The notes beneath the pieces are model-generated. The model did no database searches. It worked only from the letters and a program-made list of their open reading frames with translations, and had not been told where the DNA came from. Shown one piece after another: positions 33,201 to 41,398 of a stretch of DNA of 64,000 nucleotides (the stretch's first letter is position 1; the number at the start of each line of letters is the position of its first letter). Position numbers and translations under genes: made by a program. This DNA comes from Chloroflexota bacterium (GTDB taxonomy: Bacteria > Chloroflexota > Anaerolineae > 4572-78 > J111), in NCBI GenBank assembly GCA_016860845.1, contig BOKF01000018.1, forward strand, positions 1 to 64,000, written 5' to 3'.

Positions 33201-34203
33201 CCTGGAGCAGAGCGTCCTGCTGGCCAACCGGATCAAGGTGACCGAGTACCGGCCAGGGCAAATTGTCTTTCATATGGGTGAAATGGGCGATACGTTTTAT
33301 ATCGTCGAGGTGGGCGAAGTGGAGGTTTTGGCCCCGGATATGGCCGGCCAGTCGGTGGGGGTTATCAACCGGCTGGGGCCGGGCGATTTCTTTGGCGAAA
33401 TTGCCCTGCTGCGGGCTGTCCCCCGCACGGCCACCATCCGTGCCGTCAAGCCGACCCGTTTGCTGGCCATCAGCCGGGAAGATTTTGACAGCGTGGTTGA
33501 CAAGTATCCCTCGATTGCTCACGGCCTGGCCGAAACTTCGGGCCTGCGCCTGCTGCGCGACCGGCAAATTGGCCGCCGCACCGATTTGGACCATTACTAC
33601 GACCCCGGCTATATCGCCGAGCTGACCCACCAAAACGAGGTAACGGTCCTTATGGGCGACATCCACGGCTCCACCCACCTGACCAATTCCATCGGCCCGG
33701 AGTTGATGGTGGCCTTTTTGGATGAATATTTGCTGCGCATGTCAACGATTATCGTTCAATCCGGCGGCGCGATGGACAAAAGCCTGGGCGACAGCGTCAT
33801 GGGGGTTTTTGGCAACTTCCCCGGCCGTCACGGGGAGCAAAAAAGTTCCTCGGCCAACGCGGCCCTGCTGGCGGCTTTGAAGATGCGCCAGGCTTACCTG
33901 ACCCTGCGCGATGAATGGAAAAAAGAGAGCCTGGAATTTGCCCAGACCGGCATGGGCATCGGCATCAGCACCGGCAAAGTCACCACCGGTACCGTCGGCC
34001 CGGAGGCGACGATGGTTGGCCCGGCGGTCAATATGTCCAGCAAGCTGAGCAAAATGGCGATCAAAGGCCGCACCGAAAGCGAAATCTACGTAGACGCCCG
34101 CACCCGCAGCCTCCTCGGCGACTCGCTCATGGCCGAGGCGCTAGATAGGGAGTACACTAAGAGGAAGGTCGGCGTCGAGTTAGAGGCGTACCGGGTGGTG
34201 TGA
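30283..34203 (+). CDS. cNMP-binding / NACHT / TPR / cNMP-binding / class III cyclase fusion
   Basis: 1306 aa, AAAGGAG before ATG. Domains in order: N-terminal NTPase-like half (1-190); cyclic-nucleotide-binding domain (about 247-350, RGDFFGEIALIKRVPRTAK); NACHT NTPase with P-loop GEAGGGKTT (397-405) and Walker B LMDGLNEM (Asp490); TPR repeats (about 805-955); second cNMP-binding domain (about 966-1090, FFGEIALLRAVPRTATIR); class III nucleotidyl cyclase (about 1118-1306). Both cNMP domains keep the Glu and Arg that bind the ribose-phosphate. The cyclase keeps metal ligands Asp1126 and Asp1170 and Lys1166, but has Lys1254 where the transition-state Arg usually stands (N-x3-R). Synthesis and sensing of a cyclic nucleotide in one NACHT protein suggests a self-tuned switch; a defence role is possible but unproven. 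Confidence 0.8.
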   Translation: MMLPEADEFAARFPDEIRMLLAMLRMSNLGGLAVAECDDLDLRARLIDYFRRRLETEGIYVFNYEVGAKDTNLIRSLTELTDQARFKNLELTGKYKSIVFFVYGIEKFTSEQRSTFVRLLNFLRDRLTLIAQPIVIWGTSAFVTQLARNAPDFWSWKGHFFSFPSLNPPVNIVQSRSDSEPIDIHGNLPAIRRYLRRVIEDPDYTVWKDLYVPLKATRAAETITPFPVRHTLTYEELKQLAPLFPTAESLDADQIVFDRGQEGDKCYVIVSGEVEVLALDALGNDIPVAKLGRGDFFGEIALIKRVPRTAKVRTTKPSKFVTLTHRSLTLLNNKAPAVLDLLADIAQRRMEEARRRGTQDTVSPLRRFAIEGSSLIREAPVDVRELIANDHRAVVLGEAGGGKTTVLRRLMLDTAESAENTLANSKQPAILPIFIKLNALTPGKTVESIILKAFHSYEIFEFETEADVVSLLKGESPDDSSIHSLLFLMDGLNEMPFQTKTRPELNRFIQAYPHHRFIISCRVQDYTALYGFRTGLLQRLAGEDIEAFLVNYLRAEQGRRVAREIYSDPQLEDLAQTPLALYMFAQIAKRSNEALPKNRGILFEVFTDNLLERTDSEWWKIFGRSKSQTPLALRRSALASLGLAMQEEEVWAFPRTRWIELITRELHLFREGATPGERVEVQYITPEDVHEEIKHSGLLRYSDDRAWVEFAHHTYQEFFAALAQREQGQDLEPRLRTTEARRRWQGTIVLLYGIAHDNAALYSKILGQENDYARIWLAAQCLANSGEEISQALRRLEQRLPQPQHFALLFSVGLACRQLGRYPEALTYLNMATEEEPGSAEVQYELGSLYRQVDQFERAIIHLEEAIRLRSDFVDAYNQLGITYHDQGKYVEALTIFKATTQLEPANSHHFYNLGTVQKTLRDYVSARESFRNALQLKPDYTEARVQLDILEKALATGVVRVLENIPILSKMTLEQSVLLANRIKVTEYRPGQIVFHMGEMGDTFYIVEVGEVEVLAPDMAGQSVGVINRLGPGDFFGEIALLRAVPRTATIRAVKPTRLLAISREDFDSVVDKYPSIAHGLAETSGLRLLRDRQIGRRTDLDHYYDPGYIAELTHQNEVTVLMGDIHGSTHLTNSIGPELMVAFLDEYLLRMSTIIVQSGGAMDKSLGDSVMGVFGNFPGRHGEQKSSSANAALLAALKMRQAYLTLRDEWKKESLEFAQTGMGIGISTGKVTTGTVGPEATMVGPAVNMSSKLSKMAIKGRTESEIYVDARTRSLLGDSLMAEALDREYTKRKVGVELEAYRVV

Positions 34204-34214
34204 GCCGGGCTACG

Positions 34215-36380
34215 CTACTGCGGCCAACTCCGGTCAATCTCCTGTAAAACAATCTCCAAGTCGGTCCCATTGACCCAATCCACCATGCCCCGCCAGAATG
34301 AGCCGACCCCCACTTCGCCAGGCATCAGGTCGGAACCGTCAAAGCGGTAGGTGTCGGCGCTGCGAATGATCTGGGCATAGCGCAGATCGGCCGGCGAGGG
34401 ATACCATTCCAGCGGCATATCGCGGTGGGGGGCAATAAACCCGCCGGCCTCTACCAAGCCTCTGGCCGCCTCGACGGTAGTTAAATACCGCATGACTGCC
34501 CGCACTTCAGGACGATCGTTAAACATGGCAAAGATTTTGCCACCGCCTAACACCGGATGGCCAAACTGAGGGTCAATGGGCGGCAGATAGAAAAAGTCAT
34601 AATCCTGGCCGTACCTGGCCGTTTTAGGAAAGATAAGCTGGGGGGCCCAGGAGCCTTGCCGGTGCAAATAACAACCCGGTGGATCTTCAAAAAGACGGGT
34701 GGGACTATCTGCCCAATTTTCAGCCGCAATATTAGCTTGGCCGCCATAAACGTAATCTTCTTTAAACCAGATGCGCCCCAGGATTTCAAATGCCCGGCGC
34801 ACTTCGGGCGAATTAAAGGGCAACTCGTGGCTTACCCAGGCGTCATAGGTTTCCGGGGGGGCGGTGCGCAGCAAGATGTCTTCCACCCAATCGGTGCCGG
34901 GCCAGCCCGAGGCATCGCCATCCTCTATCCCGACACACCAGGGCGTCCTGCCGTCGGCCACCATCTGGTCCGATAGGGCGATGAGTTCGTCCCATGTTTC
35001 CGGTACTTTGTAGCCGGCGGCCTCGAACTCTGGCTTGGGATACCAGACCAGACTCTTTAAGCCAACTTCATACCAAACACCGACCATCCGGCCATCAACC
35101 GTAGCCAGCTCTAAAAAGGCATGGGGGTACTGCTGGCGCAAATAATCATCGCTCAAAAAAGTTCTAACGTCAATGAGCTTGCCTTGCCGGGCAAAGTCGG
35201 CCATGTAGCCCGGCTGTGGAAAGTCAGCGATATCAGGGGGATCACCCCGTTTAACGCTGGCAGCAATTAATGTCTCAAATTGCTCTCCGGCTGAGCTGTA
35301 GATAACGTTGATGCCGGTTCTGTCTTCAAAGGGCTGCATGGATCGCTCAAACGACTTAACATACTCCTCTGAGACCGCCCCGACGATTGTTACGGTTGTC
35401 CCAGCTAAGTCCTGCGTGGTAGCTTCGCCGCCGGCGGGGTCTGTCGTTCCGGCTGCAAGCGTTGTTTCCGCCGTCACCGTAGTCCCCCTTGAAATGTCGG
35501 CCCGGCTGTTGAAGTCGAGAAAGCTGCTCAGGGCTACCACCAGCCCGACCACCAGGCTCATCGCCCCGATGATGCCAAGCAGAGTCCAGGATAAATTGCG
35601 CCGTTGGGTAGGGTAGCCTAACCGCTCTTCGACCTGACGATTTAAAACAGAGGGTGCAGACTGTGTTTTGGGGGAGGGTCCGTCAGCCGGAGGGTGCCCT
35701 ATCTGACCCTGCTGGATCGCCTGCACCAGGGCTACGGTTTCAGCCGCCGGAGTGATGCCTAATTCCGCCTGCAGCACCTGGCGGCACTGTTCAAACTGGG
35801 CCAGGGCGGCTTCGCGTTTGCCCAGGCGGGCATACGCCCCGATCAAAGCGCGCTGCCAATCTTCGCGCAGGTTATCCAGCCGCAACAAGCGATGGGCCGT
35901 TTCTACCATGCCGGCTTGATCTCCCTGTTGTTCCAGGGCCAGCAACTGCTGTTCCAAAGCGGCCTGATAGCAGCCGCGCAGGCGCTCCCGCTCAAAGAAA
36001 AGCCAATTCTCAAAACGGAATGCATCCCGCAGATGCAGCCCTTCCAAAAAGTCGCCCCGGTACAGCTCAAGCTGACCGGCTTCAAAAGCGGTCACATCCA
36101 GCCAATAATCGCTCTTAAAATTGAAGGCCACTTCGTGACGGTCGGCCAGGAGATAATCAGGGCCAATCGCCCGCCGAAGTTCGGATAAAATCCAGCGCAG
36201 GTTGGCCCTGGGGTCGTCGGAATGGTCAAAGAGCAGGTCAACCAGGTGTTGGCGGGTGTGGGTTTTACCTGTCAGCAGCAAATAGGCTAACAGCGCCAGC
36301 GATTGATAGCCGCGTATCTGAAGCGGTTGGTCATCATGACTGATTTGGACCGGACCCAGCAGGCGAATGATGAGGGTCAT
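34215..36380 (-). CDS. SARP/BTAD regulator fused through one membrane helix to an extracellular solute-binding domain
   Basis: 721 aa. Residues 1-95 are an OmpR-type winged helix of the SARP family (LIIRLLGPVQISHDDQPLQI ... LLFDHSDDPRANLRWILSEL). Residues 97-225 are a bacterial transcriptional activation (BTAD) TPR domain (YRGDFLEGLHLRDAFRFENW). A single hydrophobic helix spans 264-288. Residues about 330-721 are a family-1 ABC extracellular solute-binding domain of the sugar type (SFERSMQPFEDRTGINVIYS, GDPPDIADFPQPG, VPETWDELIALSDQM). The topology implies a one-component receptor: ligand caught outside, DNA bound inside, like ToxR-type regulators. No transporter permease is adjacent. Three spaced heptamers upstream may be its operator. 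Confidence 0.8.
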   Translation of the reverse strand: MTLIIRLLGPVQISHDDQPLQIRGYQSLALLAYLLLTGKTHTRQHLVDLLFDHSDDPRANLRWILSELRRAIGPDYLLADRHEVAFNFKSDYWLDVTAFEAGQLELYRGDFLEGLHLRDAFRFENWLFFERERLRGCYQAALEQQLLALEQQGDQAGMVETAHRLLRLDNLREDWQRALIGAYARLGKREAALAQFEQCRQVLQAELGITPAAETVALVQAIQQGQIGHPPADGPSPKTQSAPSVLNRQVEERLGYPTQRRNLSWTLLGIIGAMSLVVGLVVALSSFLDFNSRADISRGTTVTAETTLAAGTTDPAGGEATTQDLAGTTVTIVGAVSEEYVKSFERSMQPFEDRTGINVIYSSAGEQFETLIAASVKRGDPPDIADFPQPGYMADFARQGKLIDVRTFLSDDYLRQQYPHAFLELATVDGRMVGVWYEVGLKSLVWYPKPEFEAAGYKVPETWDELIALSDQMVADGRTPWCVGIEDGDASGWPGTDWVEDILLRTAPPETYDAWVSHELPFNSPEVRRAFEILGRIWFKEDYVYGGQANIAAENWADSPTRLFEDPPGCYLHRQGSWAPQLIFPKTARYGQDYDFFYLPPIDPQFGHPVLGGGKIFAMFNDRPEVRAVMRYLTTVEAARGLVEAGGFIAPHRDMPLEWYPSPADLRYAQIIRSADTYRFDGSDLMPGEVGVGSFWRGMVDWVNGTDLEIVLQEIDRSWPQ

Positions 36381-36523
36381 TTTGATTACCTTCGCCAGCT
36401 ATGAACCTGGAAGAATCAATCGGTAAGGTAGGGAGAGGAAAACGGGAAAATCTTTAGTGGGCTAACTTTTTGCACAACTACCCCTACACTCCATTCTATC
36501 GTATTTCCGGGGTGGCGTCAATA

Positions 36524-36584
36524 TACCGTTGGACAGAAAAATCTGGCTTATCCAACGCTTGCACCAATGCTCCGTCCAACGGTA
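36524..36584. promoter_or_regulatory. operator candidate: three TCCAACG heptamers at 24-bp steps
   Basis: CGTTGGA at 36527-36533 and TCCAACG at 36551-36557 and 36575-36581 start exactly 24 bp apart, the first inverted. The outer two extend to an 11-bp perfect inverted repeat TACCGTTGGAC / GTCCAACGGTA. They lie between the divergent SARP-receptor and the secreted SnoaL-like gene, as expected for control by the SARP protein, whose family binds spaced heptamers. Confidence 0.55.
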
Positions 36585-36639
36585 GCCTGCTAAATTGAGA
36601 GCAAATCAAAAGTGTTGGCTTGAATAAAAGGAGAGAAAA

Positions 36640-37056
36640 ATGAGAACAAGATTTTTGATGGCCCTCTTTATTTTGGTTGTCTCTGTGCTGCTGACCGCGC
36701 TGCCGGCGCAGGCTAATGTTGAACCTATCTTCACTATAGACAGTCTATTTACCGCGCTCAACACAGGCCAGATAGACACGGCCCTGGCCGCCTTTGCAGC
36801 CGATGCGGTGGTTGAGAACCGGATGCGAGGCGAAACCTATCGCGGCGCGGCTGAGATTGGACCGATGTTGCAAGCCATGCAGCGCGAGGGCCGCCAGTAT
36901 GAAATTGTCCGGGTGGAGATGGTGGGAGATACGATTACTGTAGCTGTTGAAATTTCTGATCGCGGCCAGATGTGGGGCACGGAAACAATTATGGCTGAGG
37001 TCAGCGAGGGTAAATTGCATAAGCTGAGCGTGTCAGCCATTCAATTGAAGTTGTGA
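36640..37056 (+). CDS. secreted SnoaL/NTF2-like protein (138 aa)
   Basis: AAAGGAGAG precedes ATG. Residues 1-25 are a signal peptide (RFLMALFILVVSVLLTALPA, cleavage after AQA). The rest has the SnoaL-like cone fold pattern: helix 'IDSLFTALNTGQIDTALAAF', then AADAVVENRMRGETYRGAAEI and paired strands. Such proteins bind small hydrophobic ligands or act as polyketide-cyclase-like enzymes; here the role is unknown. It is divergent from the SARP solute-binding receptor and shares its regulatory spacer, so it is a plausible target. Confidence 0.7.
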   Translation: MRTRFLMALFILVVSVLLTALPAQANVEPIFTIDSLFTALNTGQIDTALAAFAADAVVENRMRGETYRGAAEIGPMLQAMQREGRQYEIVRVEMVGDTITVAVEISDRGQMWGTETIMAEVSEGKLHKLSVSAIQLKL

Positions 37057-37099
37057 CGCTGAGGTTCAAGAGGGCGAGTAAGCAGGGGATAAGATAGAC

Positions 37100-37136
37100 A
37101 AAGAGCCTCGGTTAGCGCCGAGGCTCTTTGCTTTTC
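37100..37136. terminator. terminator between convergent genes
   Basis: AAAGAGCCTCGG (37100-37111) pairs with CCGAGGCTCTTT (37118-37129), then GCTTTT. It stops the SnoaL-like gene and, read leftward, the metal ATPase gene. Confidence 0.85.
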
Positions 37137-37162
37137 GTTACATTATGTTCTTGATAGAGCGC

Positions 37163-39592
37163 CTAAGTCGCTTGCCGTTTTCGCTTATACAACAGCAACC
37201 GCAGCCCATTCAGCGAGACCAGCACCGTCCCCCCCTCATGGCCAATGACGGCCAGGGGCAGCGGCATGTTGGCGCTGAAGATGGCGGCAATCATGATCGC
37301 AATGGCGGCCATGGCGAAGCCCAGGTTAACGACCAGGGTTTTGCGGGTCTGCCGGCTGAGGGCAATCAGGTAGGGGATGTTGCTCAGGTCGTCGGCCATC
37401 AGGACCACGTCGGCGGTTTCCAGGGCTACATCCGTGCCCGCTGCGCCCATGGCCACGCCGATCGAGGCGCTAGCCAGGGCCGGGGCGTCGTTCACCCCAT
37501 CGCCGACCATGGCCACAGAGCCGTACCTGGCCTCCAACTCCTTGACAATCCGCACTTTATCTTCGGGCAGCAAGTTGGCAAAATATTCATCTACCCCGAC
37601 CTCGGCGGCAATGGCATGGGCAACCCTTTCATTGTCGCCGGTCAGCATTACCACTCGCTGTACTCCCAGCGACTTGATTTCAGCCACCACCGCGGCGGCG
37701 TCAGCCCGCACCGTGTCGGCAAAGGCGACCACGCCCAGCAAGTAGGCCGTGCGCCCATCCTCGCCAATCTGGCCGACCACGATGGCGGTTTTACCCTCGC
37801 CTTGCAGCCGCTCAATCTCGACAGCGGCGGCATCGTGCCCTACACAAGCGAACTCTTCGAAATACCGGAGATTGCCGACCCGAATATCCAGCCCATCCAC
37901 CAAGCCCCGCGCCCCTCTGCCGGTGGCCGCCTCAAAGGCCAGCGCCTCCGACAGTTCCAGGTTGCGCTGCTGGGCTGCTTCTACCGTGGCCTTGCCCAAT
38001 GCATGTTCGGATTTGGCTTCGACCGCAGCGGTCAGGGCTAGTAACTCATCTTCGCTCCCATGCCAAATGCCCGCCCGTTCGATGTTCAACGGTATCACGT
38101 CCGTCACCTGCGGTTTGCCCTGGGTCAGCGTGCCGGTCTTGTCAAAGGCAATCACCTTGATTCCGGCAGCTTGCTCCATGTAGACCCCGCCTTTGAACAG
38201 TACCCCCTTACGCGCGCCGTTGCCAATGGCTGAAAGGATAGAGGCCGGAGTGCTGATAATCAGGGCACAGGGTGAGGCCGCCACCATCACCGTCATCGCC
38301 CGGTAAAAAGCGGTGTTGAAGGCTTCGCCAAAGACATAAATTGGGATCACCGCTACCAGAATGGTGAAAACAATGACCCCCATCGCATAATACTGTTCGG
38401 CTTTGTCCAAGAAACGCTGGGTTTGCGCTTTTTCGCTCTGGGCTTCCTCCACCAGTTTAATGAGTTTGGCGATGGTGGAATCTTTGGCCAGCTTGGTTAC
38501 TTGAGCTTCCAGGCTGCCGTTTTTGTTGATGGTCCCTGCCAGCACTGGGTCGCCGGGACGCTTGGCGACGGGCATGGACTCGCCGGTGATGGAGGCTTGA
38601 TCCACTGAACTTTCACCGTCCACGACCCGGCCATCCAGCGGAATACGGTCGCCAGGGCGGACGACAAAGCGGTCGCCGACGACAATCTGTTCGACCGGCA
38701 GAGTAACCAATCGGCTGCCGCGTCGAACCAGAGCCTGATTGGGCCGCAGTTTCATCAACGCTCGGATGGCGTTGCGAGTGCGGTCCATGGCGTAATCCTG
38801 TAACACGTTCGAGAAAGAGAAGAGAAACAGCAGGAGCGCTCCTTCAAACGGCGCTCCAACAATCGCTGCGCCGAGGGCGGCCAACACCATAAGCAAGTCT
38901 ACGTCAATGGTCCGTTCTCGCAGCGACTCCAGGCTGCCTTTGACCCCAAAGGCGCCGCCGGTGATATAGGCAATCACATAAAGAACCGTTGAAACTATGC
39001 CTGGAGCGCCAAAATGCTCGGCCAGCCAGGCGGCAATCATCGTGATCAGGGTAATCGCCGCGAAAATGGCTTCCAGATTCTGTTGGGTCAACCACGTCCA
39101 AACTCGCTGCCAAGGCACCTGGACTGGTACAGGTGGTGCCGGAAGCGGCAGCACTTCAGCGCTGGAAGGGGCCACGTTGACCCCCAATTGGGCTACTTTT
39201 TGAAGCAGTTGATCGGGTGAAACAAGGGTGTTATCGTAATGCACGCTCAACACGCCGCCCTTATAGCTGGCCGCAGCCCGGCGCACCCCTTCGATCCGGC
39301 TAAGCCGGTTCTCCAGCATCAAAGCGCAGGATTCGCACGAACGGCCTCCACGCGGTTCCAGGCGCATCACGCACGTTTCCATATTGTGCCGTAACGGTGG
39401 AGCCAGACGTTGCGTAATTTCAGTAATCCTCGGTTCGGCGATGAGTTTCGGGTCATAGTCAAGCGAGAGTTGTCGCTGGCGCGGGTCAAGCTGCACCCCG
39501 ACAATCCCCGGTTCTGCCGCTACAGCCTGGTGAATGACATCCAGGCAGGGTTGATCATCATCTGCTTTAGTACGGTCTAAATCAGTTCCCAT
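37163..39592 (-). CDS. P1B-4-type heavy-metal-transporting ATPase
   Basis: 809 aa. ATG 39592 has GGAGAAGG before it; a TTG start six codons earlier is possible. An N-terminal HMA-like region with CESC (about 85-88) is followed by transmembrane helices, the actuator motif ITGESMPV, the helix-6 metal motif SPC (AASPCALIISTP), the phosphorylation loop DKTGTLTQGK, and the hinge GDGVNDAPAL. The C-terminal helix has HEGGT. SPC with HEG(G/S)T defines the P1B-4 group (CoaT/CtpD/PfeT), which exports Co2+, Fe2+ or Zn2+. It lies next to the iron operon and shares an operator-like sequence with it, so Fe2+ efflux is favoured by context. Substrate is not proven. Confidence 0.88.
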   Translation of the reverse strand: MGTDLDRTKADDDQPCLDVIHQAVAAEPGIVGVQLDPRQRQLSLDYDPKLIAEPRITEITQRLAPPLRHNMETCVMRLEPRGGRSCESCALMLENRLSRIEGVRRAAASYKGGVLSVHYDNTLVSPDQLLQKVAQLGVNVAPSSAEVLPLPAPPVPVQVPWQRVWTWLTQQNLEAIFAAITLITMIAAWLAEHFGAPGIVSTVLYVIAYITGGAFGVKGSLESLRERTIDVDLLMVLAALGAAIVGAPFEGALLLFLFSFSNVLQDYAMDRTRNAIRALMKLRPNQALVRRGSRLVTLPVEQIVVGDRFVVRPGDRIPLDGRVVDGESSVDQASITGESMPVAKRPGDPVLAGTINKNGSLEAQVTKLAKDSTIAKLIKLVEEAQSEKAQTQRFLDKAEQYYAMGVIVFTILVAVIPIYVFGEAFNTAFYRAMTVMVAASPCALIISTPASILSAIGNGARKGVLFKGGVYMEQAAGIKVIAFDKTGTLTQGKPQVTDVIPLNIERAGIWHGSEDELLALTAAVEAKSEHALGKATVEAAQQRNLELSEALAFEAATGRGARGLVDGLDIRVGNLRYFEEFACVGHDAAAVEIERLQGEGKTAIVVGQIGEDGRTAYLLGVVAFADTVRADAAAVVAEIKSLGVQRVVMLTGDNERVAHAIAAEVGVDEYFANLLPEDKVRIVKELEARYGSVAMVGDGVNDAPALASASIGVAMGAAGTDVALETADVVLMADDLSNIPYLIALSRQTRKTLVVNLGFAMAAIAIMIAAIFSANMPLPLAVIGHEGGTVLVSLNGLRLLLYKRKRQAT

Positions 39593-39696
39593 ATCATTTA
39601 CCTTCTCCAACCTCTTGTTTCTGAACTACGGGTAATTAACGTTTTGCTGAATTTATATCGAAGAGACAAAAAAATTCATCCTAATTAGAAAAATTA

Positions 39697-39744
39697 TTAA
39701 CCTTAGTTAATTTATACTATAACCCTGGCTTTGGCGCTTGTCAA
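39697..39744 (-). promoter_or_regulatory. metal-ATPase promoter with DtxR-like operator
   Basis: On the minus strand TTGACA (39744-39739), 17-base spacer and TATAGT (39721-39716) are followed by TTAACTAAGGTTAA (39710-39697) at the expected start point. The element matches 11 of 14 bases of the one at 43364 ahead of the iron operon. Confidence 0.65.
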
Positions 39745-39810
39745 CTCTCTTCGGGATGATCTTTAGATAGCTCAAATGAGTAATTTTTACCTCTAAAACT
39801 GTTGTCAATA

Positions 39811-39855
39811 ACAAAAAACTCCCGCAACGGTCAGAACTGTTAGGGAGTTTTTTGT
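39811..39855. terminator. terminator of the iron operon
   Basis: ACAAAAAACTCCC (39811-39823) pairs with GGGAGTTTTTTGT (39843-39855) around an inner AACGGT/ACTGTT stem. It follows the FeoB membrane gene in the leftward direction. Confidence 0.8.
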
Positions 39856-39940
39856 CTGTTATTCGGCTTAAATTAGACCCAGCAGCTCCGAATTTGGAGC
39901 ATAAGCCGTTAGTTTGTGCCGGGCAAACTAACAGTCTGAC

Positions 39941-41398
39941 CTACATCCCCGTGATCAATCGCCACACTTGCGCTACAATGAAAGTGACAGCAAAGCCCAT
40001 TGCCAGCGGCAGCAGGGCCGAAATCGCCGCCCACTTGGCGCTGCCGGTTTCTTTGTAGATGGTGTAAATGGTGGTGCTGCACGGATTGTGGATCAGGCTG
40101 AATAGCATCAGATTTACCGCTGTCAGCAGCGTCCACCCACCCGTTTGGAGCAGGGTCAGCGTCTCATTGTCGCCGGCCTCAAACATGACCCCCGCCCCGG
40201 AGCCAAGTCCGTGCATGCCGGTTGAAAGGACGGTCAGCATCAACACCGTCGGAATGATAATCTCATTGGCCGGGATGGCCACAATGTAGGCCAGCAAAAT
40301 GACCCCGTTCAATCCGATCAGCAAGCCAAAAGGATTGAACCAGTTGATCAGATGCTCGGCGATGCTCGCGCCGCCCAGGTGAATATTGGCGCTGAGCCAG
40401 ATGGCCGCTCCGGCCGGGGCGGCAAAGACGATGGCCCGCCACAGGACATACATTGTCCGGTCAATCAGCGAGGTGTAGATGGTCTGCCAGATGCGCGGTG
40501 GCCGGTAGGGCGGCAGTTCCAGGCTAAAGGTCGAGGCTTCGCCCCTTAACAACGTGCGCGATAATCCCCACGACACGGCGAAGCTGAGCAGTACGCCCAG
40601 GGTAGCTACTCCGACTACCGCCAGCGCCGAGATCAGCCCGGCCAGATAACTCGGTACCAGCGCCCCGATGAACAGGGTCGCGACGAGAATTTGGGTGGGC
40701 CAGCGCCCGTTGCACAGGGCGAAGTTGTTGGTAATGATGGCGATCAGCCGTTCGCGGGGGCTGTCAATGATGCGGGTGGCGATAACACCGGCCGCGTTAC
40801 AGCCGAAGCCCATCATCATGCTCAAGGACTGCTTGCCGTGCGCCCCGGATTTTTTGAAGATATTGTCCAAATTGAAGGCTACGCGCGGCAGGTAGCCAAA
40901 ATCTTCCAGCAGGGTAAAAAGCGGGAAGAAAATGGCCATGGGTGGGAGCATCACGCTGACGACCCAGGCAGTCCCCATGTAGATCCCGTCTATGAGCAGG
41001 CCGTCCAGCCACCAGGGCAGGCCAATGTTCGCCGCCCCCGCTTTGAGCATCGGGTGAATGGTGTCCAGGAGCAGGGCAGCCAGCAGCCCCGAAGGCACAT
41101 TGGCCCCGGAGATGGTCAGCCAGAATACCAGCGTAAAGAGTAAAAACATGAGCGGAAAGCCCCAAACCCGGCTCGTCACCAGCCGGTCAATGGTCCGATC
41201 CAGGTTAAAGCGGGGCGGCTTGTCCGGGTAGGTGGTGGCCCGGTCGGCAATGCGGGCCGCATCGGTATAGATGGCTTCTACCAGATTTTCATGAAAACTG
41301 CCACCTACCTCCCAGCGCAGTTGGGCCGCCTTGGCCAGGATATTTTGCGCTGCCGCAGCGCCGGAGCTGTTAGACGGATGAAATTCTTGTTTAAGCAT
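39941..41398 (-). CDS. feoB: FeoB membrane (ferrous iron permease) half of a split FeoB
   Basis: 485 aa. ATG 41398 overlaps the G-domain gene's end by eight bases. It begins with a soluble linker and then has the FeoB permease pattern: two Gate-like domains ([26 protein letters not shown]-type segment), [16 protein letters not shown], and a long C-terminal set of helices with [14 protein letters not shown] and [14 protein letters not shown]. In most bacteria this is fused to the GTPase. Here the two halves are separate, overlapping genes, so they must assemble after translation. Confidence 0.88.
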   Translation of the reverse strand: MLKQEFHPSNSSGAAAAQNILAKAAQLRWEVGGSFHENLVEAIYTDAARIADRATTYPDKPPRFNLDRTIDRLVTSRVWGFPLMFLLFTLVFWLTISGANVPSGLLAALLLDTIHPMLKAGAANIGLPWWLDGLLIDGIYMGTAWVVSVMLPPMAIFFPLFTLLEDFGYLPRVAFNLDNIFKKSGAHGKQSLSMMMGFGCNAAGVIATRIIDSPRERLIAIITNNFALCNGRWPTQILVATLFIGALVPSYLAGLISALAVVGVATLGVLLSFAVSWGLSRTLLRGEASTFSLELPPYRPPRIWQTIYTSLIDRTMYVLWRAIVFAAPAGAAIWLSANIHLGGASIAEHLINWFNPFGLLIGLNGVILLAYIVAIPANEIIIPTVLMLTVLSTGMHGLGSGAGVMFEAGDNETLTLLQTGGWTLLTAVNLMLFSLIHNPCSTTIYTIYKETGSAKWAAISALLPLAMGFAVTFIVAQVWRLITGM

